This document shows positions 50,672 through 60,569 of a DNA stretch of 64,000 nt, one piece after another. Location of the stretch: the NCBI GenBank assembly GCA_020852275.1, contig JADZBE010000011.1:159539-223538 (forward strand). The letters are read 5' to 3'. The notes beneath the pieces were generated by a model that saw nothing but the letters and a program-made list of their open reading frames with translations, had not been told where the DNA came from and searched no databases. This DNA is from Phycisphaerales bacterium. GTDB lineage: Bacteria; Planctomycetota; Phycisphaerae; UBA1845. Each line of letters begins with the position of its first letter. Position 1 is the stretch's first letter. Position numbers and translations under genes: made by a program.

Positions 50672-52446
50672 TGTTGCCTGTGCCGATCATCCTGGGAAAC
50701 GATTGTCGATGCCTCCTGGCGGCACTCGGCGCCGGGCTCTTCGCAGCAACACCAGCCCGCGCGCAGGACTGTCCGCACCGGGAGTATGCGTGGACACGGA
50801 CCGTGGGCGGCGAGCAGGGCGATTACCTGCTCGGCGGAGTGGCGGTGGATATTTACGACAATGTGCTCATCGCCGGCGAGTTTGAAGGCAAGGTGGACTT
50901 CGATCCCGGCGTCGGCAAGGACAATCGCCGGCCCAAGGGCATGGGCGACGCCTACGTATCATGGTATCACCCCGACGGCGCCTACGGCGGAACGTACACG
51001 TTCGGCGCCACCCGCGGTGCGCCATACCTTTTTAACTTGGCCTTCGCTCTGGACCGTCGACCGCAGGGCGGATTTGTCGTGGGCGGTGTTTTCAACGGCA
51101 AGACGGATTTTAATCCGACGGATGGAAAGGACGTGCGCGTGCCCGAAGGCGAAGACGACGCCTTTATCGCCGCCTTCAAGCAGGACTTCAGCTACGATTG
51201 GACGTGGACGGCAGGCAGTAACGGCTATGAGAACATTCCCGCAATCGCCGTGGATTCGGCGGGGTCGGTGTACGCCGCTGGAACCTATTCCGACCACCTC
51301 TGGCTCGGGGAGGGCAACGAACGCCGGAAACTGGTATCGAATGGTGATCTGGACGTTTTCGTCATTAAGCTCTCCGCGAGCGGCGAGCTTCTGTGGTTTA
51401 CGAGCTTTGGCGGCCCTGACCGAGACTATCCAGAAGCGGTGGCTGTGGAGGCGAGTGGGGCAATTCTGCTGGTCGGCACGTTTCGCGAGGATGTGGATTT
51501 TGATCCTGATGGCCAACACTTTGTGCGAATATCCAATGGTGGCGATGATCTTTTTGTGCTCAAGCTGACGCCTGATGGGCATTTCGACTGGGCCAAAACC
51601 ATTGGAGGCGAAAGGACTGACAGGGCAAAGGTTGTGATGGCCACGTCCTCCGGCCTTACGTATGTGGGTGGGGCCTTCTCAGGAGCGGTTGATTTTGATC
51701 CTGATGGGAATGGCGACGTCCACGACAGCAGCCCGGCTTCCGGTCATGCGTTTGTAACTCAGTACTTGGGCGATGGCTCCTACGTTTGGACGAGGGATTT
51801 CGGAGGCGATGCGAGTGCTGTAGTAACTGGACTAACCACGAGCGCGAATCGTTTGGTTCAAACGGGGGTATACTACGGTACCATTGACTTGGATCCTGGA
51901 CCTGGAATCGATGAGCGACCTCCATTCGGAGCTCGTTCAAATTACATAAGCTACTGGGCGCTCGACGGCGAATACTACTTGGGGGATGTATTCGGTGGCG
52001 ACGGTCTTGACCGCACGATGGGGATCGCCGCCGATAGCAAAGGCAGCGTTTACGTCGGCGGGGACTTCATTTCCGACGTTGTCGATTTCGACCCGACTGC
52101 TGGAGTTTGGGATGCTACCAATCATGGGACTGTTGATGTGTTTTTGAGCAAATTCGAGTGTGGACAATGTTCATACGTAGATCGCCATGACCTGGATTGC
52201 GACGGAACCACGCTTAGCTCGACCGTGTATACGCTCGCCCCAAACGGACGAATCAATGTGGTCCTCTCATCAGCCGACCGGGAGTACCGGAAATCCAGGA
52301 ACATCGCCCCGGATGGTCTCGTCAGTCTTCGATTCAAGGATTTGCCGGCAGGCGACAACACTTGTTCGATCCGACGTCTGCGAAACGCGGACGGCGTCGA
52401 GCTGTGTTCAGGGGAAATCGCCGTGCGGCGTATCTTGATTCCGTAA
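50668..52446 (+). CDS. Exported DFDPG-repeat (propeller-like) protein with C-terminal module
   Basis: Protein of 592 residues; signal peptide LLAALGAGLFAATPARA. At least six repeats of about 60 residues follow the scheme G..D.YV.W...G.Y.W....GG......D..G....G.F...VDFDPG (for example EFEGKVDFDPGVGKD, TFREDVDFDPDGQH, GAFSGAVDFDPDGNGD, DFISDVVDFDPTAG), similar to SBBP-type beta-propellers. After the Cys pair CGQCSYVDRHDLDCDG comes a terminal module (INVVLSSADREYRKSRNIAP, DLPAGDNTCSIRRL) shared with the later large proteins. Probably extracellular; function unknown. Confidence 0.8.
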   Translation: MMLPVPIILGNDCRCLLAALGAGLFAATPARAQDCPHREYAWTRTVGGEQGDYLLGGVAVDIYDNVLIAGEFEGKVDFDPGVGKDNRRPKGMGDAYVSWYHPDGAYGGTYTFGATRGAPYLFNLAFALDRRPQGGFVVGGVFNGKTDFNPTDGKDVRVPEGEDDAFIAAFKQDFSYDWTWTAGSNGYENIPAIAVDSAGSVYAAGTYSDHLWLGEGNERRKLVSNGDLDVFVIKLSASGELLWFTSFGGPDRDYPEAVAVEASGAILLVGTFREDVDFDPDGQHFVRISNGGDDLFVLKLTPDGHFDWAKTIGGERTDRAKVVMATSSGLTYVGGAFSGAVDFDPDGNGDVHDSSPASGHAFVTQYLGDGSYVWTRDFGGDASAVVTGLTTSANRLVQTGVYYGTIDLDPGPGIDERPPFGARSNYISYWALDGEYYLGDVFGGDGLDRTMGIAADSKGSVYVGGDFISDVVDFDPTAGVWDATNHGTVDVFLSKFECGQCSYVDRHDLDCDGTTLSSTVYTLAPNGRINVVLSSADREYRKSRNIAPDGLVSLRFKDLPAGDNTCSIRRLRNADGVELCSGEIAVRRILIP

Positions 52447-52497
52447 GCAAGACGGGCATCGAAATCAGGCTAACCCATGAGGTTCCGAGGTGCACTT

Positions 52498-53472
52498 ATG
52501 ATTCAACGAATTGCACTGATTGTCTTGGTCTGCAGTACCGCAGCGCCTTCACAGGAAGCAGTTTGCCCCGAGGCTACCACCTATACGTGGTTGGGGGGCA
52601 ATGAGAATTGGTTCTTGAATACCAACTGGAGTCCCAACGGTGTGCCAGGGTCCGATGACATTGCCTACATCCCATCCGTTGATCTACAGAACCAGAAGTT
52701 CTTTCCTATCATTTCCAGCGGCCACGCTGCCGTCTGCGCGCTCGTAATGGAGAAGACCGACGAGGAGGCCGAGACCGGCCCAACGCTAACCCTGCAATGG
52801 GCGAGCGGGACGGCTTGGAACCTGAATGTCGGCGGTCAGAACGGCTTGATCGTCGGTCCTGATTGCGAGATCCGGCTTGAAAAGGATATGACGCTGAACT
52901 TGCTTTCACCCGGCACGGTCCAGCTCGACGGGAGCATCGTCTTCAAGTCAAGCCTTCCGGACAAACGCCCGACCATCAACTTCCCGACCGGCGCCACGAT
53001 CCTGAAAGGGGGCGGGCACATCCTCGGCGAGCAGCTCGGCAGATTGTGGAGCACGGCCGGCTACCAGTCGCAGTCATGGGTTGTGGTCGGTCCGGACAAC
53101 GCTCTCCACGGCGAATTCCACATCGACGTGGGGCTGATCAACAACGGCGTCGTCGATCCAGTGGGAGGGCTGAGCGAGGGCCAAGGCATTACACAGCGAG
53201 CCATTTATCTCACCTGCACTCCCAAGATGGGGTCCGGGCAGTGGAACATCACCGGCGGCACAGCAGATATCAATCACGCGATCTACGTCAACGTCGATCT
53301 GACCGGCACCGGGAGAATCAAGGTCGGAAACTACGGCATCCTGTACGTCAACCGGCACATTTCCCTTGGCGGCGGCTTTACGATGGAGGGCAACGGAAAG
53401 TACATCGTTCCACGGCTGACGCTTTTCGACGCCCACCGTTTCGTGAAGGTCTGCGATTTCAGCGGGTCGTGA
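52498..53472 (+). CDS. Exported NW-motif protein
   Basis: I prefer ATG 52498 (324 residues, MIQRIALIVLVCSTAAPSQE) because it gives a compact signal peptide and GAGGTG lies before it; ATG 52477 is possible. The mature part starts with TYTWLGGNENWFLNTNWSPN, again the shared entry. Later phrases (GRIKVGNYGILYVNRHISLG, GGFTMEGNGKYIV) parallel the 339-residue protein at 49024. Last gene of the first cluster; it converges with clpX. Confidence 0.77.
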   Translation: MIQRIALIVLVCSTAAPSQEAVCPEATTYTWLGGNENWFLNTNWSPNGVPGSDDIAYIPSVDLQNQKFFPIISSGHAAVCALVMEKTDEEAETGPTLTLQWASGTAWNLNVGGQNGLIVGPDCEIRLEKDMTLNLLSPGTVQLDGSIVFKSSLPDKRPTINFPTGATILKGGGHILGEQLGRLWSTAGYQSQSWVVVGPDNALHGEFHIDVGLINNGVVDPVGGLSEGQGITQRAIYLTCTPKMGSGQWNITGGTADINHAIYVNVDLTGTGRIKVGNYGILYVNRHISLGGGFTMEGNGKYIVPRLTLFDAHRFVKVCDFSGS

Positions 53473-53517
53473 CGAGCCGCGCTCACAGGCGCTTCGCGTT
53501 CTGAACAGAAACCCCTC

Positions 53518-54819
<1,302 letters not shown>

Positions 54820-55137
54820 GGGTTCTCTCTGCGTCCTTCCTCAGTCGCTCGTCCGCCGCGCCGTCATAACCGCCTCATGCCTGACGGCGCGTCACAGCCG
54901 CCCCTGCGGCCATCCGCTGCGAGGCGAGCACGGCAAGCCCTGCGCGTTCCCAAGCGCTGAATCCACCTCCGCGATTCACGATCCTGTAGGGCGAATTACC
55001 AGCCGCTGACTCTTTATCGTCGTTCCGGCGTATGCGGCTGCACTTTCCCGAAGTTGCGAAGCCGTGCCGAGGATCATTCTCAACGTTGCCGTGGGGGGAT
55101 GGGCCGCTCGCCGATCGTCTTCCGCGTGGCGCATTTC
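54820..55137. other. Gap upstream of clpX
   Basis: It must contain the clpX promoter. I see no gene or recognisable RNA. Confidence 0.45.
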
Positions 55138-55512
55138 TTACTTCGTTCCAACCGGGGGTACGTCCTGACCCGGCCGCGGCGGCTCCGTGGATTCGCCTTG
55201 CCCTTTCTTCTGCAACGCCTTTTCGATGGCCTGCTTGCGGAGTTTCTCGTACTCCTGGATCGTGATTTCCCCGGTGTCGCGCAGCTCGCGGAGTTGGTCG
55301 AGATCGAAGGAAAACCCGACGATCGGGCGTGGTTCGGAGACGACCAGCTTTTTGGCACGCTTCAATAAAACAAGCGTGAACACCATCACAACCACGATCA
55401 CCGCGAACCAGACCGCCCAATCGCGGATCATGTCCCCGGTGCGCGGCACACGAGGTGCCGGCGCGGGACCGGACTGAAGCAGAACCCAGCAGCCCACGGC
55501 GAAATCGTTCAT
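55138..55512 (-). CDS. Small membrane protein with SHOCT-like end
   Basis: Start at 55512 (124 residues). One membrane segment (WAVWFAVIVVVMVFTLVLL) is followed by a basic stop and a helical end (LDQLRELRDTGEITIQEYEK, LRKQAIEKAL) of the SHOCT or short coiled-coil kind, and a Pro-rich tail. The Shine-Dalgarno is weak; an earlier start at 55554 would add 14 residues. The function is unknown. Confidence 0.68.
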   Translation of the reverse strand: MNDFAVGCWVLLQSGPAPAPRVPRTGDMIRDWAVWFAVIVVVMVFTLVLLKRAKKLVVSEPRPIVGFSFDLDQLRELRDTGEITIQEYEKLRKQAIEKALQKKGQGESTEPPRPGQDVPPVGTK

Positions 55513-55702
55513 TCCCGTGGAATGGTAGCCCGCAGGGCCACGACGATCAACCAAGGTGAGCGTGGGGCGTCAGCGGGATCCTCCGCCAACCCGACAGACT
55601 TGATGAGCAGCGAGGTCAGGGTCCGCGCATTCATGGATGGGGGTGGGCGCGCTGCTTCGTCCACTCCTCCCCGCGATCCGCGCCGATCCTGTGCCGCGGC
55701 GA

Positions 55703-56629
55703 TCACTCAGCCGCGTTGCGGTAGGCGACGAAGTCCTGCATGAGCTGCCGGGTGATCGGGCCGGCCTTGCCGTCGCCGATGATGCGCTTGTCCACGGACG
55801 TGACGGGGATGATTTCCGCGGCCGTCCCCGTGACGAACAGCTCGTCGGCGATGTAGAGATCGAACTGGAGGAGCGTTTTCTCCTCGACGACGATCTTGCG
55901 CCGCTGCGCGAGTTCGATCGCCACGGCGCGCGTGATGCCGTCGAGCATTCCGGCGCTGGCGGGCGGCGTGAGGACGCGCCCGTTCTTGACCGCGAAGAGA
56001 TTGTCGCCGGTGCACTCCGCGACGTGGCCGAGGTGGTTGAGCATGATGGCCTCGTCCGCGCCGCAGTCGTGCGCCTCGCACTTGGCGAGGACGTTGTTGA
56101 GGTAGTTGAGCGACTTGATGCGCGGGCTTAGCGCGTGCGGTGGAACGCGGATGCTCGAAGCCGTGATGCAGCGCAGTCCGCGCTGAACGACGTCCTGCGA
56201 ATACAGCTCGATCTTGTCAGCGATGACGATGAGGCTGGGGCAGGCGGCCTTGGTGATGGAGATGCCGAGCTTCCCGACCCCGCGCGTGACCAGAAGACGG
56301 ATGTAAGCGTCGGTGGTGTGGATGCCGTTGGCCTTGAGCGTATCGTACATCGCGCGGCTGATGCCCTCGGCGCTCATCGGCAGCTCGAGGCGGATGGCCT
56401 TGGCGCTGTCGGCGAGCCGGCGGAGGTGCTCGCGCTCCTTGAAGATGCGTCCGTTGTACACGCGGATGCCTTCAAAGATGCCGTCGCCGTAGAGGAGCCC
56501 GTGGTCGAAGACGCTGACCTTGGCGTGGTCCGGGGAGAGGAGTTCTCCGTCGATCCAGATTTTCAGGTCGGGACGCGGCGCGAACGGGTTCTGACGCGCG
56601 TTGAGCAGTTCCTGGCTGATCGCACTCAT
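55703..56629 (-). CDS. ilvE: Branched-chain amino acid aminotransferase
   Basis: Protein of 308 residues of PLP fold type IV. Motifs: KIWIDGELL, VSVFDHGLLYGDGIFEGIRV, RGVGKLGI, the catalytic Lys in RIKSLNYLNNVLAKCEA, ADEAIMLNHLGHVAECTGDN, TPPASAGMLDGITR and ELFVTGTAAEIIPV. It makes or degrades Val, Leu and Ile by transamination with 2-oxoglutarate. D-amino-acid aminotransferases are close relatives, but the length and the EGIRVYNG segment favour IlvE. Confidence 0.94.
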   Translation of the reverse strand: MSAISQELLNARQNPFAPRPDLKIWIDGELLSPDHAKVSVFDHGLLYGDGIFEGIRVYNGRIFKEREHLRRLADSAKAIRLELPMSAEGISRAMYDTLKANGIHTTDAYIRLLVTRGVGKLGISITKAACPSLIVIADKIELYSQDVVQRGLRCITASSIRVPPHALSPRIKSLNYLNNVLAKCEAHDCGADEAIMLNHLGHVAECTGDNLFAVKNGRVLTPPASAGMLDGITRAVAIELAQRRKIVVEEKTLLQFDLYIADELFVTGTAAEIIPVTSVDKRIIGDGKAGPITRQLMQDFVAYRNAAE

Positions 56630-56675
56630 CAGGTTGCCTCCTTCATCGAAGCGGACCGGCGCATGCGCCGCGGGT

Positions 56676-57434
56676 TCACGTTTCGGCCGCCACTCGACCG
56701 TCTTTCAGATGGACGCAGCGATGGGCACGAGAGGCGACGTCGGGGTCGTGCGTGACCATGACGATCGTCTGCCCCTCGGCGTTCAGGTCGCTGAGAACCT
56801 TGAGTATCCCCCGTCCGGTAGCGGCGTCCAAGTTACCGGTCGGTTCATCAGCCAGCAAGAGCTTGGGCCGGTTGACCAGGGCGCGGGCGATGGCGACGCG
56901 CTGCCGCTCGCCGCCGGAAAGCTCGCGCGGGCGGTGCCTGGCGCGCTGAGAGAGGCCCACCTGTTCGAGCACCTCCGCCACGGCTGCGCGAGCCTGCGAC
57001 CTTGCCCCCAGCCAGGAGGCGAAGGAATGGCGGATGAGGCGCGGTGCCAGCACGTTCTCGAAGACGGTCAGCTCCGGCAGCAGGTGGTAAAATTGGAACA
57101 CGAAACCGATGTCGAAATTGCGGATGCGCTCGCGCCTGCGGCGGCCGAGTCTGAAGACGTCCACATTCTCCAGTTGCACGACGCCACTGTCCGGCTGATC
57201 CAACACGCCCAGAATGTGCAGCAAGGTGCTCTTCCCCGAGCCGGAGGCGCCCATGACCGCAAGGAACTCCCCGCGGCGCACGGCGATCGACGCGCCTTTA
57301 AGCACCTCCAGCACGTACCGCCCCATGCGATAGGAGCGAGTCACGCCCTCAGCTTTCAGGAGCAATTCCCGTGCCGCGGGCATCGGAGAAGGGCCTGGCG
57401 GGTTCGCGTGATCGAGTGTTTTCGCGCCGTTCAT
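56676..57434 (-). CDS. ABC transporter ATP-binding protein, LolD/MacB type
   Basis: Protein of 252 residues with MGASGSGKSTLLHILGVLDQ (Walker A), FQFYHLLPELTVFENVLAP (Q-loop region), ELSGGERQRVAIARALVNRP (signature), LLLADEPTGNLD (Walker B) and MVTHDPDVA (H-loop). This arrangement belongs to the LolD/MacB/FtsE-like group that works with FtsX-like permeases for lipoprotein release or export. The permease is not adjacent in this window. Confidence 0.93.
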   Translation of the reverse strand: MNGAKTLDHANPPGPSPMPAARELLLKAEGVTRSYRMGRYVLEVLKGASIAVRRGEFLAVMGASGSGKSTLLHILGVLDQPDSGVVQLENVDVFRLGRRRRERIRNFDIGFVFQFYHLLPELTVFENVLAPRLIRHSFASWLGARSQARAAVAEVLEQVGLSQRARHRPRELSGGERQRVAIARALVNRPKLLLADEPTGNLDAATGRGILKVLSDLNAEGQTIVMVTHDPDVASRAHRCVHLKDGRVAAET

Positions 57435-57577
57435 GAGGATGTGGATTCAGCCCTCCGCATGGATGGCGGGAGAACATCGCTGCCGGTCCACGCAGCCCGG
57501 TTCCTCGTCCGCTCCGATGGGCATGGTAAGCGGACGCCGTCCACGCTCAAACTGCCGGCGGCGTGCGCGACGCACGG

Positions 57578-58669
57578 TCAAGGCGCTTCGTTGATCTCGT
57601 CCACCATCTTTCTTAGACGACCGATGCTCCGGCGATCGAAAGCCAAGCGCAGCCGCCACAGGTCCGGCAGCTCGCCGTTCTCGTCCGGGAGCGGTCCCTG
57701 CGTTTGCTCGATCCGACCGCCGGTCAGGATCGCGCCGTACTGCGCGTGGAGGTGATCGAGCGTCGCCTCTTTCAGCGGACTCTGAAGGCGAAGCACCAGC
57801 TCCTCGCCCACGTAGCGCATCGAGTGATAGCGCCGATAGAACTGAAGGATGCTGCGTACGGCGTCCTCGGCCCGGTCGGTGACGGTGAAGAGGTCCATGT
57901 CCGGCGGGCTGATCATCCCGCTGCCGAGCAGCTCGGCCTTGACGTAGGTGCGCCAGTGCTGCCAGTAGGTTCCGCCCGGCTCGTCGCACAGGATGATGGG
58001 CACGAGGTGAGACTTGCCCGTCTGCACCAGGGTCAGCGCCTCGAAGCCTTCGTCTTGGGTGCCGAAGCCGCCGGGGAAAAGCACGATCGCGTTGGCCTCC
58101 TTTACGAACATGAGCTTCCGCGTGAAGAAGTACTTGAAGTTGACGAGCTTCTCGTCGCCGGCGATCACGTCGTTGGTGCTCTGCTCGAACGGCAGGCTGA
58201 TCGAGACGCCGAAGCTGGCCGCGCGCGTGGCGCCGTGGTGCCCGGCGCGCATGATGCCGTCGCCCGCGCCGGTGATGACCATCCAGCCGGACTTCTGAAT
58301 CAGTTCGGCGAACCTCCTGGCTTCCTGGTATTGCGGGTGGCCCTGCGGCGTGCGTGCGGAGCCGAAGATGCTGGCCTTGCGCACGTCGGCGAAGGGGGCG
58401 AAGGTGTTGAAGGCGATGCGCAGTTCCTTCAGCGCGCGGTTGAGGATCTTCAGCTCGCCCCGGCCCGTGGCGTCCCGCGAAAGCCGGCAGACCGTGTACA
58501 CCATCTGCTCGAGCAGGTCCGCGTCCGGCGAAGGGGCGTGGACGGAGACGAAGTCATGAATGGCGCTCATGAGCTTCAGGTACGCGGCACTGCGCGCACG
58601 GGGGGCTTTTTCCCCGTTCCGGATGCGTCGGTTGTTTCCGGGTGACCCTTCCATCGCCGAGAAGGGCAT
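57578..58669 (-). CDS. LOG family/TIGR00730-type Rossmann-fold protein
   Basis: Protein of 363 residues (start ATG 58669; a start 15 bases later at MEGSPG is also possible). Core: ASIFGSARTPQGHPQYQEAR, MVITGAGDGIMRAGHHGA, and AIVLFPGGFGTQDEGFEALT, the PGGxGTxxE motif of the lysine-decarboxylase-like/LOG family. Some members are cytokinin phosphoribohydrolases or nucleotide hydrolases. The C-terminal 100 residues (YRRYHSMRYVGEELVLRLQS) are typical of the longer subfamily, whose substrate is unknown. Confidence 0.88.
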   Translation of the reverse strand: MPFSAMEGSPGNNRRIRNGEKAPRARSAAYLKLMSAIHDFVSVHAPSPDADLLEQMVYTVCRLSRDATGRGELKILNRALKELRIAFNTFAPFADVRKASIFGSARTPQGHPQYQEARRFAELIQKSGWMVITGAGDGIMRAGHHGATRAASFGVSISLPFEQSTNDVIAGDEKLVNFKYFFTRKLMFVKEANAIVLFPGGFGTQDEGFEALTLVQTGKSHLVPIILCDEPGGTYWQHWRTYVKAELLGSGMISPPDMDLFTVTDRAEDAVRSILQFYRRYHSMRYVGEELVLRLQSPLKEATLDHLHAQYGAILTGGRIEQTQGPLPDENGELPDLWRLRLAFDRRSIGRLRKMVDEINEAP

Positions 58670-58916
58670 CGTAGCAGGTGCGGGAGGCGCTCACCAGCTA
58701 CAGTTGAAACGAAGGGCGCGCCGGCAGGTCGCTTGGCGTTCCGCGCGCTGAAGGTTCCCAGGATCGGGAAGCCCGCGGGCCAGCGTCCGTTCGGCAAGGA
58801 GCTGGTGATGAAACTGCGACAGGTCGCTTGACCGGACACTTGGCGGACCTTAATATAGGGTTGAAGGGCTGGGGAGGCACGGATCGGCCTTGCGATCCGA
58901 GGAGGGAGTTCCAGTC

Positions 58917-59428
58917 ATGGACCCGTCAGCCGTCAGCCGTCAGCCGTCAGCCGTCAGCCGTCAGCCGTCAGCCGTCAGCCGTCAGCCGGAATAGCCTCCG
59001 CCCCGGGTTCGCTTCGTGGGTCTGATCATGCCCGTCGTCCCGTTCATGGTCGCCGGTTTTTCGCGGCTTTCCTGCTCCTGTCTTCCGTCGCGGCAGCGGC
59101 GAACTTCACTTGGATCGGCGCGTCGGGCAGCACGTGGCGCCCGTGGCAGACCATCGCGAACTGGTCCTCGCCCAACTGCCTCAACTGCTACCCGGACGAC
59201 TCGTCCGACAACGCCACGATCACCGTCGGCGCCAACGGCAACAACATCGAGTTGCAGCAGAGCGAGACGATCGGGAAGTTCACGGTCAAGGGCGGGCCGA
59301 ACAGCATCGCGTTCCGCTCCGAAGGGTCCGAGACCAACACCCTGACCACGGACTACGGAGCGTTCGACGCGACCCCCGACGACCTGTTTGTGACGTTCAA
59401 GGCCGGGTTCAAGGTGACGACGAACTGA
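58917..59428 (+). pseudogene. Exported NW-motif gene, out of frame with its start; candidate phase-variable gene
   Basis: The coding body (frame of 58988-59428) reads RRFFAAFLLLSSVAAAA (signal peptide), then NFTWIGASGSTWRPW and IANWSSPN, the W...NW entry of this family, and ends at TGA 59426. That frame has no ATG, GTG or TTG after the repeat array. Upstream, ATG 58917 has GAGGAGGGAG before it, and between it and the body lie nine GTCAGCC units. As assembled, ATG 58917 runs to a TAG at 58992. One more 7-bp unit (or two fewer) would place it in frame with the body. An alternative is ATG 59028 plus one extra T in the run 59057-59061. Confidence 0.7.
58925..58987 (+). repeat. 7-bp tandem repeat GTCAGCC, nine copies
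   Basis: Nine exact units without interruption, starting six bases after the G of ATG 58917. The unit length (7) is not a multiple of three, so slippage changes the downstream reading frame. Confidence 0.96.
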
Positions 59429-59459
59429 GGGGCATGGGCAGGCCCCGAGAGGTTGGAAG

Positions 59460-60479
59460 ATGAAAATCGCGATCACAGTGTGTGTGGCCGTGCTTCTGGT
59501 TGTGGCGGGAGCAATCAATGCGGACGAGTATCGCTCACGCGTGTCAGACTTTGATGACATCTGGGAGGAGGGAACGAATTGGGAGAAACTAGTGGGTGAA
59601 AACTGGGTTCAGGTTACGGAGTCGTCAGATTACCCAGACAGTTGCGACGACAGTGTGTGGATCCGCGATGGGTACTCGATCACGCTGTTCTGCCCCTATC
59701 TGGATTGCGACGGGCAAGTGACTTGCGGGCAGCTCCTGATTGACGACGGGGGTATAGTCTGGCTCGACGGGGGCAGCAAGCTAACGATGTGCGATACGGA
59801 GACCTCCGTCATCCACGGCGTCATGACCACTTCCTGCACGGCGCTTCAGAGCACCTGTTTGACCGCTGAGCTTGCGATCGATGGCATGGTGACCATCGAG
59901 GGCAACGGGGGGATGATCATCACCGAAGACATCGGGGACCATGGTGTGTCAGCCCTGGTGATCACAGGCGAGGAAGGGCGCCTCACGATCGACGGCGAGA
60001 CGCCGGGTGATACAGCCACGTCCATGTCCATCATCGCCCGGAGCAATGAGATTGAGATCCAGGCGGAGTTGAGCAACCTGGGCGACGTTGTGGCCGAACA
60101 ATGTGAGGGTTGTTCGCCGTCGATCAATCTGACGACGGAAACGAAGGGAGGATCAGGCGGATTCTACCGCGCGACGAACGGTCCGGAAGAGACGGACGGC
60201 GGGACGTTGGAAGTCCACGTTCCCATGAGCGGCTCATGCGATTTCCAGATTCTGGCGCCTTCAGCATACATGCTGATCGCCTACCCACTCACCTGCTACG
60301 CGGGCGATTTCCTTCTGCAGAAGGGGACGCTCGAATTGACAGAGCGAGTGTGTACGACGGGCACGTTCACGGGTGGACACCACGGCGCTTCCGACGACGC
60401 CTTCCTGATCATTCGCAAGGGCGCCAATAACCCCCCCATAAACAAGCTCCTTTATAACCAGGACTGCGGGTGCCAATAG
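59460..60479 (+). CDS. Exported beta-rich protein of the second cluster
   Basis: Protein of 339 residues; signal peptide MKIAITVCVAVLLVVAGAIN plus A, with GGTTGGAAG upstream. The start of the mature part, DFDDIWEEGTNWEKLVGENW, is a variant of the NW entry. Then beta-rich sequence with many Cys (FCPYLDCDGQVTCGQ, TTSCTALQSTCLT, AEQCEGCSP) and a final CGCQ. Same length as the 49024-50043 protein and the same place in the cluster order, but little direct identity. Unknown function. Confidence 0.75.
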   Translation: MKIAITVCVAVLLVVAGAINADEYRSRVSDFDDIWEEGTNWEKLVGENWVQVTESSDYPDSCDDSVWIRDGYSITLFCPYLDCDGQVTCGQLLIDDGGIVWLDGGSKLTMCDTETSVIHGVMTTSCTALQSTCLTAELAIDGMVTIEGNGGMIITEDIGDHGVSALVITGEEGRLTIDGETPGDTATSMSIIARSNEIEIQAELSNLGDVVAEQCEGCSPSINLTTETKGGSGGFYRATNGPEETDGGTLEVHVPMSGSCDFQILAPSAYMLIAYPLTCYAGDFLLQKGTLELTERVCTTGTFTGGHHGASDDAFLIIRKGANNPPINKLLYNQDCGCQ

Positions 60480-60499
60480 GTGCCGGAAAAGCAGAAGTG

Positions 60500-60529
60500 C
60501 AGGCGCCGTCGCATTTGTGGCGGCGCCTG
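60500..60529 (+). terminator. Stem-loop between two exported-protein genes
   Basis: A perfect 9-bp stem (CAGGCGCCG with CGGCGCCTG) and a 12-base loop lie 20 bases after the stop at 60479. No clear U tract follows, so it may be a weak terminator or an RNA-stabilising hairpin. Confidence 0.5.
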
Positions 60530-60569
60530 GGTTAGGTCGATCACCTTCTTTCATGGACGGCAGTGATTT

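Noticed and set aside
58828..59025. Small protein of 65 residues across the GTCAGCC array
   Set aside because: Most of it is repeat translation and it has no continuation; the array is better explained as a spacer between a start codon and the exported-protein frame.
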